This document shows positions 1-5,363 of a stretch of 5,363 bases of DNA, piece after piece (the stretch's first letter is position 1; every line of letters begins with the position of its first letter). The translations under genes and the position numbers were made by a program. Origin of the DNA: Thermoanaerobacterales bacterium UBA4877 (GTDB taxonomy: Bacteria > Bacillota > Thermoanaerobacteria > Thermoanaerobacterales > UBA4877); contig DHDL01000036.1 of NCBI GenBank assembly GCA_002399345.1, positions 74,115 to 79,477 of the forward strand, read 5' to 3'. The notes beneath the pieces were generated by a model that worked only from the letters and a program-made list of their open reading frames with translations, searched no databases and was not told the DNA's origin.

Positions 1-54
1 TTTGCATATAAACTAGAAATCAAAGAAGTGCCGCTATATTCTGGCATCTACTAA
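1..54 (+). CDS. Possible C-terminal end of an upstream gene (partial)
   Basis: Reading from base 1, frame 1 stays open for 17 codons and ends in TAA at 52-54, giving FAYKLEIKEVPLYSGIY. The other two + frames stop almost at once. The peptide has a plausible mix of charged and hydrophobic residues, but it is far too short to recognise and an open run of this length can occur by chance. No terminator hairpin with a T run follows it. It is listed only because the window may cut through a gene here; the product is unknown. Confidence 0.25.
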   Translation, partial: FAYKLEIKEVPLYSGIY

Positions 55-181
55 AGATGAACCAATCAAGAATCAAAAAGAGTCAAATAAATTTCAGCAT
101 ATCAGAAGACTGTAAATGCTTAATAAAAACTTAATAGCTATTATATGATATGCTAGGAATGCCGCCAATTAAGCAATATTA

Positions 182-211
182 TTGTTTTTTCTCTATGCTG
201 TGTTGTATAAT
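182..211 (+). promoter_or_regulatory. Candidate sigma-A promoter for the M42 peptidase gene
   Basis: A perfect -10 hexamer TATAAT lies at 206-211 and a weak -35 (TTGTTT, 182-187) lies 18 bases upstream. Transcription would begin near 218, leaving a leader of about 35 bases before the ATG at 253. The -10 match is strong and the -35 matches only at TTG. The position directly ahead of a gene with a good ribosome binding site supports it. No operator is obvious. A 9-bp inverted repeat further upstream (96-104 and 146-154, 41 bases apart) has no clear link to it. Confidence 0.5.
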
Positions 212-252
212 GAACACAAAATACAAAAATTCAAAAAAAGGAGAAGGAAACC

Positions 253-1299
253 ATGACTGAAATTGATTATGAAGACTATACGGACTACATCATGTCTACT
301 GTAACAAAACTTCTTTCTATTAATAGCCCTACGGGATATACTGATAATGCTGCAAGCTTTGTCTTACAGGAATTTACCGCACTCGACTATGAACCTTTTA
401 CCACAACAAAGGGCGGCGTTCTTGTCTGTCTTGGCGGTAAGGACGATAAGAACGGTGTTTTGCTTGAGTCACATGCAGATACGCTTGGTGCAATGGTATG
501 TGAGATTAAGGGAAATGGCCGCCTGCGCGTGAGCCCGTTGGGTGGGTTGGAGCCGAACAATACGGAAGCCGAAAATGTTCACGTTATCACAAAGTTCAGC
601 GGGGTTTATGAGGGGTGTTTCCAACTCAACGATGCTTCTGTACATGTGAACGGTAAGTACCATGAGGAGAAACGTGCCTTTGACGGTATGGAAGTTGTGC
701 TGGATGAGGATGTACATAATAAAGCAGACACGGAAGCACTTGGTATATCAGTGGGAGACATCGTTTGTTTTGAGCCGCGTACTAGGATGACAAAGTCTGG
801 ATATATCAAAAGCCGTTTTCTGGATGATAAGCTCAGCGTTGCAATTTTACTTGGCTATGCGAAGTATCTAAAGGAGCAGAAGATTGTTCTGGAACGCAAG
901 CTCTGGGTGCACGTTACTGTTTATGAGGAGGTCGGTCATGGCGGATGCGCCTCTGTTCCAGCAGGTGTGACAGAAGCCATTTCAGTGGATATGGGATGTA
1001 TTGGAAAAACGCTCACTTGTACGGAAAAGCAGGTCTCCATTTGTGCAAAGGATAGCCGCGGACCGTATTCCTACTCTGTTGTAAAGGGACTTATCGAAGC
1101 GGCAAAGCATTCAGGGACCGACTATGCGGTCGATGTGTATCCATTCTATGGCTCGGATGTCGAAGCAACGCTCACTGCCGGCGCCGATGTCAGGCATGGG
1201 CTTATTGGTGCCGGTGTTTATGCTTCTCACGGATACGAGCGCAGTCATAGAGATGGTGTGAAAAATACTCTTAAACTACTTACTGCATATCTCGGATGA
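253..1299 (+). CDS. M42-family metallo-aminopeptidase
   Basis: The 348-residue product is a probable cytosolic two-metal aminopeptidase of the M42 family (glutamyl aminopeptidase/TET/FrvX group), which removes N-terminal residues from peptides; the length is usual for the family. Visible ligand motifs in order are HAD at 74-76 within an H-x-D-x-x-G context, the bridging Asp in FLDDKLSV (D191), the catalytic Glu pair in YEEVGHGG (E225, E226), VDMG (D246), and a C-terminal His-rich segment ASHGYERSH (H326, H332) that should supply the last His ligand. Residues about 85-185, between the first His and D191, would form the domain inserted in this family. The ATG at 253 is supported by AAGGAG at 238-243 with a 9-base gap. 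There is no signal peptide. A promoter candidate lies just upstream and the next gene is 440 bases away, so it is probably monocistronic. Peptide specificity cannot be read from sequence. By eye its GC content is higher than in the other genes here. Confidence 0.9.
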   Translation: MTEIDYEDYTDYIMSTVTKLLSINSPTGYTDNAASFVLQEFTALDYEPFTTTKGGVLVCLGGKDDKNGVLLESHADTLGAMVCEIKGNGRLRVSPLGGLEPNNTEAENVHVITKFSGVYEGCFQLNDASVHVNGKYHEEKRAFDGMEVVLDEDVHNKADTEALGISVGDIVCFEPRTRMTKSGYIKSRFLDDKLSVAILLGYAKYLKEQKIVLERKLWVHVTVYEEVGHGGCASVPAGVTEAISVDMGCIGKTLTCTEKQVSICAKDSRGPYSYSVVKGLIEAAKHSGTDYAVDVYPFYGSDVEATLTAGADVRHGLIGAGVYASHGYERSHRDGVKNTLKLLTAYLG

Positions 1300-1304
1300 A
1301 ATAA

Positions 1305-1466
1305 AGTAAATTAAAAGACCCATTGACGTCCGGTAGTAGTGGATTAGGAAAGACAGAGGAAATACTACATTCACTATGCCCAGATACAATTAATTGGCTT
1401 CCCGGGAAGCGCTTCAGTAAAAATGTATCTAAACGTGAACTGGCAGGATGGTTAGAAAATCTTTAA
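1305..1466 (+). pseudogene. Orphan 53-codon reading frame, likely C-terminal gene remnant
   Basis: After a TAA at 1302-1304, this frame is open to a TAA at 1464-1466. Its translation looks protein-like: it contains SGSSGLGKTEEIL, then PDTINWLPGKRF, and ends KRELAGWLENL. There is no ATG; the only alternative start nearby is TTG at 1323, without a ribosome binding site. GSSGLGKT formally fits a Walker A pattern (G-x4-G-K-T), but no preceding hydrophobic strand is present and only about 40 residues follow, so an ATPase role is not supported. The best reading is the tail of a gene whose front has been deleted. The family is not recognised; a non-coding stretch open by chance remains possible. Confidence 0.35.
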
Positions 1467-1480
1467 TATTTGTTAAGGTA

Positions 1481-1509
1481 TTGTAAAGCTCTATACAATA
1501 TTGTATACA
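1481..1509 (+). promoter_or_regulatory. Promoter-like pair with a 16-bp palindromic operator in the spacer
   Basis: TTGTAA (1481-1486) and TATACA (1504-1509) are 17 bases apart, a standard sigma-A spacing. A perfect 16-bp palindrome, TATACAATATTGTATA at 1492-1507, fills most of the spacer and touches the -10. A dimeric repressor bound there would block RNA polymerase. ATTGTATAC-type sites resemble operators described for GntR/FadR-type regulators, but the regulator is not in the window and that link is inference. The next gene starts 230 bases downstream with a terminator-like hairpin in between, so the promoter could serve a regulated leader, or be a relic. AT-rich palindromes also arise by chance. 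Confidence 0.35.
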
Positions 1510-1594
1510 TTTATACATAAAAACTGTTATCTTTCCAATTAGTTGTATGAAATATTTTAATAAGATGACCTTTATTGCTTAGTAATACCAGTAT

Positions 1595-1618
1595 AATGCG
1601 GCCGATGGCCGCATTTTT
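1595..1618 (+). terminator. Rho-independent terminator or leader attenuator
   Basis: The left arm AATGCGGCC (1595-1603) pairs perfectly with GGCCGCATT (1607-1615) across a GAT loop, and a run of five T bases (1614-1618) follows; a second run of six T lies at 1625-1630. A short GC-rich stem plus T run is the classic intrinsic terminator on the + strand. It lies 295 bases after the M42 gene and 121 bases before the CoA-transferase start. It could end transcription from the peptidase or remnant gene, or act as an attenuator if transcription starts near 1481-1509. Confidence 0.75.
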
Positions 1619-1727
1619 GGCATGTTTTTTGCTGCATATATGATTGCCCATAATTATTTTGGCAGAGCTGTTTTAGCATGTGGCATTAGATTATTTGGTT
1701 TATGAATAAATTACAACAGAAAAAAAT

Positions 1728-1733
1728 GAGGTG
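1728..1733 (+). promoter_or_regulatory. Ribosome binding site that fixes the CoA-transferase start
   Basis: GAGGTG lies six bases before the ATG at 1740. The longest reading frame begins at a GTG (1731) that is itself the end of this Shine-Dalgarno sequence, so that GTG cannot be the start. The ATG at 1740 is therefore preferred. Confidence 0.75.
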
Positions 1734-1739
1734 TCATTT

Positions 1740-2933
1740 ATGAGGACAAGATTACTAAACGGCATAAAGGTCATTGATATGTCGACATTTGTTGCTGGCC
1801 CCTGCTGTGCGAAGATTCTTGGAGAATGGGGCGCAGAGGTTATTAAAATAGAGTCTCCTAAAGGTGATTTATGGCGATACAATGGAAATGACAGTGAAGA
1901 TGAAAATCCGATTTTTGCAACTGATAACTATGGAAAAAGGTTTCTTTCTGTTGACATGAAAAAAGATGAAGGTGCTAAAATTGTATACCAACTTCTGGGT
2001 GATGCTGATATCTTTATTACGAACTTTAGGGAAGAAGCCTTAGAAAGACTTAATTTAACATATGGACAGCTTAGTAAGAAATATCCTAAGCTTATATATG
2101 CTCATGTTCAAGGCTATGGGAAAGAAGGGCCGCTTAAGGATAAACCGGGTTATGACAGTACAGCATTTTTTGCACGCAGCGGCATACTTCTGGATATAGC
2201 GGATGAAGGAAAGATCCCATGCAATTCTCCGGCCACGGTTGGAGATCATGTTCTGGCCCTATGTATACTCTCAGGCATTCTTGCCGCCCTGTATAGCAGA
2301 ACAAAAAATGGGAAAGGGGACCTGGTGACATCGGGCCTTTATCAGTCTGCCATTTATTTGCTGAGTTCAATGCTTGTGGAGAATCAGCTGGGGATTGAAT
2401 ACCCCATGTCCAGAAAAAAAGCTATTAATCCATTGTCAAATACTTATCAGTGTAAGGATGGTCTATGGCTTATGGTGGGGGGGACAAATTACTATGCCTA
2501 TTTGCCTAATTTTTCTCGCCTGACGGATTTGCCAGAGCTTATAGAAAACAAAAAATATAATTCTCCTATGGCAGGTTTGCTTTATACTGAAGAAATAACG
2601 GCGATTATAGAAAAACGGATACGTACAAAAAATAGGGATGAATGGATAAAAATCTTTGAAGATGGTGATTTTCCTTGTGAGATTCTTCAGCATATCCCCG
2701 ATGTTTTGAATGATGAGCAGGCCTGGGACAATAATTATTTAAGGGAGGTTACATTTCCTACTGGCAATACCAGAGTCTTTGCAAAAACGCCGGTTGACTT
2801 TGCAAGTCAGAATACACCGGAGTTTAAAAATACTACAAAGGTAGGCGGCAACACTCGGGAAATTTTAAAAGAAATGGGTTATACGGATGGTGATATAAAC
2901 GCCCTGCAGTCTAAGGGTGCTATTATTTGCTAA
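1740..2933 (+). CDS. Family III CoA-transferase, HadA/FldA-like (CaiB/BaiF family)
   Basis: The 397-residue cytosolic product moves CoA between carboxylic acids through Asp-linked intermediates. The N-terminus carries the family signature (GIKVIDMSTFVAGPCCAKIL, then GAEVIKIESPKGDLWR, residues 8-46). GYGKEGPLKDKPGYD follows at 125-139. VGDH at 167-170 places the catalytic Asp at residue 169, the same number as in CaiB and formyl-CoA transferase. The C-terminal part has DEQAW (325-329) and GNTREIL (370-376). The stretches DENPIF, GPLKDKPG, FARSG and DEQAW recall HadA ((R)-2-hydroxyisocaproate CoA-transferase) and FldA (phenyllactate CoA-transferase) of Stickland fermentation, from memory of those sequences. 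No 2-hydroxyacyl-CoA dehydratase genes (hadIBC or fldIBC type) are in view, so the substrate is open and carnitine or bile-acid type transfer is not excluded. The Yellow-family gene follows after 91 bases with no clear terminator, so co-transcription is likely. Confidence 0.9.
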   Translation: MRTRLLNGIKVIDMSTFVAGPCCAKILGEWGAEVIKIESPKGDLWRYNGNDSEDENPIFATDNYGKRFLSVDMKKDEGAKIVYQLLGDADIFITNFREEALERLNLTYGQLSKKYPKLIYAHVQGYGKEGPLKDKPGYDSTAFFARSGILLDIADEGKIPCNSPATVGDHVLALCILSGILAALYSRTKNGKGDLVTSGLYQSAIYLLSSMLVENQLGIEYPMSRKKAINPLSNTYQCKDGLWLMVGGTNYYAYLPNFSRLTDLPELIENKKYNSPMAGLLYTEEITAIIEKRIRTKNRDEWIKIFEDGDFPCEILQHIPDVLNDEQAWDNNYLREVTFPTGNTRVFAKTPVDFASQNTPEFKNTTKVGGNTREILKEMGYTDGDINALQSKGAIIC

Positions 2934-3024
2934 AAGAAGGCAAACAAAGCTTACGGGCAAGTAACATTTTATTGTTTTTTTCAATATTATAACCTAGAAC
3001 TATGTAAGCAGGAGGTTAACATAA

Positions 3025-4161
3025 ATGAAATATCAAATGTTACTGTCCTGGAGTCATTTGAACTGGAATTTTCCAAACGAAAATACGAAGTGTCAGTTTG
3101 AAATTAATGAGTTTTGGAAACACGCTCTACCTACCGGAATAAAGGTGGACCAAAATGGTATCATTTATGTGGCTGTTCCTCGATGGGCCGATGGGATTCC
3201 GGCAACATTGAATTATATTATGTTTAAAAATGGTAAACCAATTCTCAATGCATTCCCGAATTGGGAATGGAACCAGGCCGGAAATGTTAATGCACTGCAA
3301 TCTGTCATGGGATATGAGATAGATGAATATAATAGGATGTGGATTTTAGATCAGGGCAAGATTGCATATAACACATCTAAGCCGGGCTCTCAAAAACTTA
3401 TCATTTGGGATTTGAATTCTAATAGAATGATCGATTGTGTGAGAATTCCCAATGATATTGCACCCTACCGCACATCATTTTTGAATGACATTGTAGTAGA
3501 TAACAAAAATGGTTTTGCGTATATTACCGATTCGGGGAGTGGCTGGCCGGATCATCCTATTGTGGGTGGAATAATTGTCTACAATATGAGAACTAGAACA
3601 TTCAGACGGGTTCTAAGCAGACATTATAGCACTCAGGATTTTCCCGGTTTTATATTTGATATTGATAACAGACGGGTATATAATGATCGGCCTATTAAGT
3701 TTGGAGTTGATGGGATAGCCCTGTCGGCCGATAGGGCCACACTTTATTATTGTCCGCTGACAGCCCGTAATTTATATTCAATCAACACGTCACTGCTTCG
3801 TGATTTTGCCACACCTTCTGAAGTGATAGGTGCAGCCGTTAAATGCATTGGCAGCAAGAGCACTACAACAGACGGTATGTGTGCAGACAATAGGGAAAAT
3901 ATCTTTTACACTATGGAAGAAGGAAAGGGCATAGGAATTTATTGCCCGGGAAACAATCAATTCACGAGGCTTGTATCCGATGACCGTATGATATGGGTAG
4001 ATGGCGTGGCCTTTGACCAAAAGGGTTCTATCATCTTTAATAATAATCGCCTTAACCAGATTTTTGGAAATCCTCAGAGTATTGATTGGAATTGTCCATA
4101 CAATCTGGTTGTCTGGAAGGCCTTTGTTGGAAAAGGTGTAAAGTCCTATTTATATGCATAA
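3025..4161 (+). CDS. Major royal jelly protein/Yellow family beta-propeller protein
   Basis: The 378-residue product matches the MRJP/Yellow family throughout. LPTGIKVDQNGIIYVAVPRW (35-54) and LNAFPNWEWN (74-83) form the first part. SFLNDIVVD to AYITDSG, then GGIIVYN (151-187), is the family core. GVDGIALSADRATLYYCPLT with LYSINTSLLRD (227-260) is highly typical. TTDGMCAD (281-288) and MIWVDGVAFDQKG (322-334) complete the later blades. Family members fold as six-bladed propellers; insect ones are secreted and linked to pigmentation or ligand binding, while bacterial ones (sometimes labelled L-dopachrome tautomerase-related) have no settled role. The N-terminus (MKYQMLLSWSHL) shows no convincing signal peptide, so the protein may be cytosolic. 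AGGAGGT (3010-3016), eight bases before the ATG, is a strong ribosome binding site. Seven Cys residues are scattered. A role with the upstream CoA-transferase is inferred from adjacency only. A possible enzyme or small-molecule binder; the substrate is unknown. Confidence 0.85.
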   Translation: MKYQMLLSWSHLNWNFPNENTKCQFEINEFWKHALPTGIKVDQNGIIYVAVPRWADGIPATLNYIMFKNGKPILNAFPNWEWNQAGNVNALQSVMGYEIDEYNRMWILDQGKIAYNTSKPGSQKLIIWDLNSNRMIDCVRIPNDIAPYRTSFLNDIVVDNKNGFAYITDSGSGWPDHPIVGGIIVYNMRTRTFRRVLSRHYSTQDFPGFIFDIDNRRVYNDRPIKFGVDGIALSADRATLYYCPLTARNLYSINTSLLRDFATPSEVIGAAVKCIGSKSTTTDGMCADNRENIFYTMEEGKGIGIYCPGNNQFTRLVSDDRMIWVDGVAFDQKGSIIFNNNRLNQIFGNPQSIDWNCPYNLVVWKAFVGKGVKSYLYA

Positions 4162-4165
4162 TACC

Positions 4166-4218
4166 AGGCATAACTAAAGGCATCAGACATTGCAGTCTTG
4201 ATGCCTTTAGTTATGCCT
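4166..4218 (+). terminator. Long near-perfect hairpin after the Yellow-family gene
   Basis: Five bases after the TAA, the arm at 4166-4185 is exactly complementary to 4199-4218 (20 of 20). Pairing GAC (4186-4188) with GTC (4195-4197) extends the stem to 23 bp with one bulged T and a six-base loop. No T run follows on the + strand, nor on the - strand beyond the other arm, so it is not a textbook intrinsic terminator. Its position directly after the stop codon suggests transcript-end formation, protection of the mRNA 3' end, or a barrier between this operon and the cmr genes. A dispersed palindromic repeat is the main alternative. Confidence 0.6.
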
Positions 4219-4338
4219 CTGAAGCTAAAGATTTATTACAAAACTGATAGTGCAGGAATTATATAACTGATACAGTAAAGTAATAATTATTATTAAGTAT
4301 GAGAATTAATAAAAACTAAAGATAAAAAATTTTATTTA

Positions 4339-4347
4339 TGATATAAT
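4339..4347 (+). promoter_or_regulatory. Candidate extended -10 promoter for the cmr operon
   Basis: TGATATAAT combines a perfect -10 hexamer (4342-4347) with the TG of an extended -10 (4339-4340), which can work without a good -35; none is seen. Transcription would start near 4354, giving a leader of about 190 bases before cmr1. A second TATAAT lies at 4385-4390 without a -35 or TG. In DNA this AT-rich, chance matches are common. The rest of 4219-4541 holds no gene, CRISPR repeat or RNA that can be recognised. Confidence 0.4.
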
Positions 4348-4361
4348 AATGTTGATACATA

Positions 4362-4383
4362 TACAAAATCTTTATATTTTGTA
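4362..4383. repeat. 8-bp inverted repeat in the cmr1 upstream region
   Basis: TACAAAAT (4362-4369) and ATTTTGTA (4376-4383) are exact inverse complements separated by six bases. It lies just downstream of the extended -10 candidate and overlaps the region upstream of the second TATAAT, so it could be an operator for the cmr genes. It is too AT-rich to make a stable RNA hairpin. Chance origin is quite possible. Confidence 0.3.
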
Positions 4384-4541
4384 ATATAATAGGTTATTTT
4401 ATTCTACAATTCATATCAGAGATCTTAAAAACTCATAGCTTAATGCCGATATATAACTTATAGAAATTATGATAAATCTTAAAGCCGGTATGCTTAGGAC
4501 AATAAATATTTGATGTATCTTTAGTATTTTGGAGGTGAATT

Positions 4542-5363
4542 ATGAACAAGGATGCAGTAATTACAATAAAACTACAATCTCTTACGCCTGTATGGACAGG
4601 CAATGCGTTTGGTAAAACAGAAGAAATAAAAGCAAGCAGTATACTCGGAAGTATAAGATGGTGGTACGAAATTATATACAGAAGTCTGGGAAAAAGGGTA
4701 TGTAAAAATAAATGTAAATTACAACAAAATGATTTTATTAAGGATTTGTTAGATGATAAAATCGTAGATAAGGCACTGGATAATCAAAACATATGTCCTG
4801 CATGTAAATTGTTTGGATGCAACGGCTGGGCAGGGAAAATAAAGGTAGTAGTAGATGATAGCGGAAATAAAAGAATGCATAAAGTTGAAATAGGGGCTAG
4901 GGAGAATGAAAGAGCAAAAAGAATTTTAGATGGACTGATATTTACGAATCAAAAATACCTGAAACTATTGATTTACCCTGTTAAAGAATTAGAACCGAAA
5001 GAAATTGAGCTTTTGAGGATTGTGCTAAAAATAATTAGTGAAAATGCTGCAATAGGAGGCAGAACTGCTCAGGGGAATGGAGTAGTTAAACTAATTCCAG
5101 AGGGGGATAGAAGAAAGAACAATATAAAATTAGTTGTAAAGGAAGAGTTGGGAAATAAGGAATATCCAGCTCTAGATAACGTTTTCTTTTTAAAGCTACA
5201 TTTGAAATTTGATGAGACTATAGATTCTATTATAAGAAATAATTGTTTTTGGACAGGAAATAGCACTGAATCTAGTGACTGGGAATATAATTGGAGGCAA
5301 TATGGATTTATACCGATAGGATTTCATATTAGGGACACGATCAGAAGAATAAAAAAGGATGTG
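4542..5363 (+). CDS. cmr1: Type III-B CRISPR RAMP protein Cmr1 (5' part, runs off the window)
   Basis: The first 274 codons are visible and open to the right edge. Cmr1 is a RAMP-fold subunit of the Cmr RNA-guided effector, known to sit at the end of the complex that contacts the 3' part of the target RNA. Visible features: LQSLTPVWTGN (11-21), the first RAMP strand; IKASSILGSIRWWYEIIYRSLG (29-50), the hallmark Cmr1 'S-I-x-G-S-I-R-W-W-Y-E' helix; CPACKLFGCNGWAGK (85-99); and IGGRTAQGNGVVKL (171-184), the glycine-rich loop of RAMP proteins. C54, C58, C85 and C88 could bind zinc. GGAGGTG at 4531-4537 is four bases before the ATG, supporting this start. Cmr1 proteins are usually longer than 274 residues, so the end is probably beyond the edge, followed by cmr2/cas10 and other cmr genes (expected, not seen). 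The gene is visibly poorer in GC than the upstream peptidase. A stretch IYRSLGKRVCKNKCK is very basic. Confidence 0.9.
   Translation, partial: MNKDAVITIKLQSLTPVWTGNAFGKTEEIKASSILGSIRWWYEIIYRSLGKRVCKNKCKLQQNDFIKDLLDDKIVDKALDNQNICPACKLFGCNGWAGKIKVVVDDSGNKRMHKVEIGARENERAKRILDGLIFTNQKYLKLLIYPVKELEPKEIELLRIVLKIISENAAIGGRTAQGNGVVKLIPEGDRRKNNIKLVVKEELGNKEYPALDNVFFLKLHLKFDETIDSIIRNNCFWTGNSTESSDWEYNWRQYGFIPIGFHIRDTIRRIKKDV

Noticed and set aside
96..154. 9-bp inverted repeat (AGCATATCA/TGATATGCT) as a terminator or riboswitch
   Set aside because: The loop is 41 bases, the stem is AT-rich, no T run follows, and no riboswitch core is recognisable.
1335..1360. A Walker A ATPase motif in the orphan fragment
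   Set aside because: The pattern fits only formally: no hydrophobic strand precedes it and too few residues follow for an ATPase domain.
1575..1597. Promoter TTGCTT (1575-1580) with TATAAT (1592-1597)
   Set aside because: The spacer is only 11 bases, there is no extended -10, and the TATAAT overlaps the terminator stem.
1731..1739. GTG at 1731 as the start of the CoA-transferase
   Set aside because: It overlaps the GAGGTG ribosome binding site; the ATG at 1740 has proper spacing and puts the catalytic Asp at residue 169.
4285..4299. AT-only palindrome around TAATAATTATTA
   Set aside because: Low-complexity A/T sequence makes such palindromes by chance; nothing ties it to a regulator or start.
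4219..4541. A CRISPR array or leader next to cmr1
   Set aside because: No repeated 25-40 base unit with regular spacers is present; the region is only AT-rich, with short palindromes.
5069..5266. A 65-residue minus-strand frame within cmr1
   Set aside because: It lies antisense to a clear gene, has no ribosome binding site evidence, and its residues look like a shadow of AT-rich coding DNA. The other minus-strand frames inside genes were rejected for the same reason.

Overview
The window looks like low-GC Firmicutes DNA, most likely from an anaerobic Clostridia-type organism. The reasons are AT-rich intergenic DNA, strong purine-rich ribosome binding sites (AAGGAG, GAGGTG, AGGAGGT, GGAGGTG), and a CoA-transferase of the HadA/FldA type used in clostridial amino-acid fermentation. 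This placement is an inference; there is no rRNA or other marker gene here. All convincing genes lie on the + strand.

Layout: (1) positions 1-54 may be the last codons of an upstream gene, followed by a short AT-rich gap with a promoter near 182-211. (2) 253-1299 encodes an M42-family metallo-aminopeptidase. (3) 1300-1739 is a 440-base gap. It holds an orphan 53-codon reading frame without a usable start (probably a gene remnant), a promoter-like pair with a perfect 16-bp palindrome in its spacer, and a compact GC-rich hairpin with a T run that is either a terminator or a leader attenuator. (4) 1740-2933 encodes a family III CoA-transferase with the catalytic Asp at exactly residue 169. (5) 3025-4161 encodes a protein of the major royal jelly protein/Yellow family, uncommon in bacteria, apparently without a signal peptide. 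(6) 4166-4218 is a near-perfect long hairpin just after that gene. (7) 4219-4541 is AT-rich and holds an extended -10 promoter candidate and a small inverted repeat. (8) 4542 to the right edge is the first 274 codons of a Cmr1-type RAMP protein, a subunit of a type III-B CRISPR effector; the gene continues outside the window.

How the genes relate: the CoA-transferase and the Yellow-family gene are separated by 91 bases with no clear terminator, so they may be co-transcribed and act on one substrate. This is the least conventional pairing in the window. The peptidase seems to be a separate unit. The cmr1 gene probably opens a CRISPR effector operon lying to the right, and the long hairpin and AT-rich gap separate it from the metabolic genes. 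No CRISPR array, transposase, tRNA or rRNA is visible. GC content differs visibly between the peptidase gene (richer) and cmr1 (poorer), which suggests the segment was assembled from pieces of different origin.
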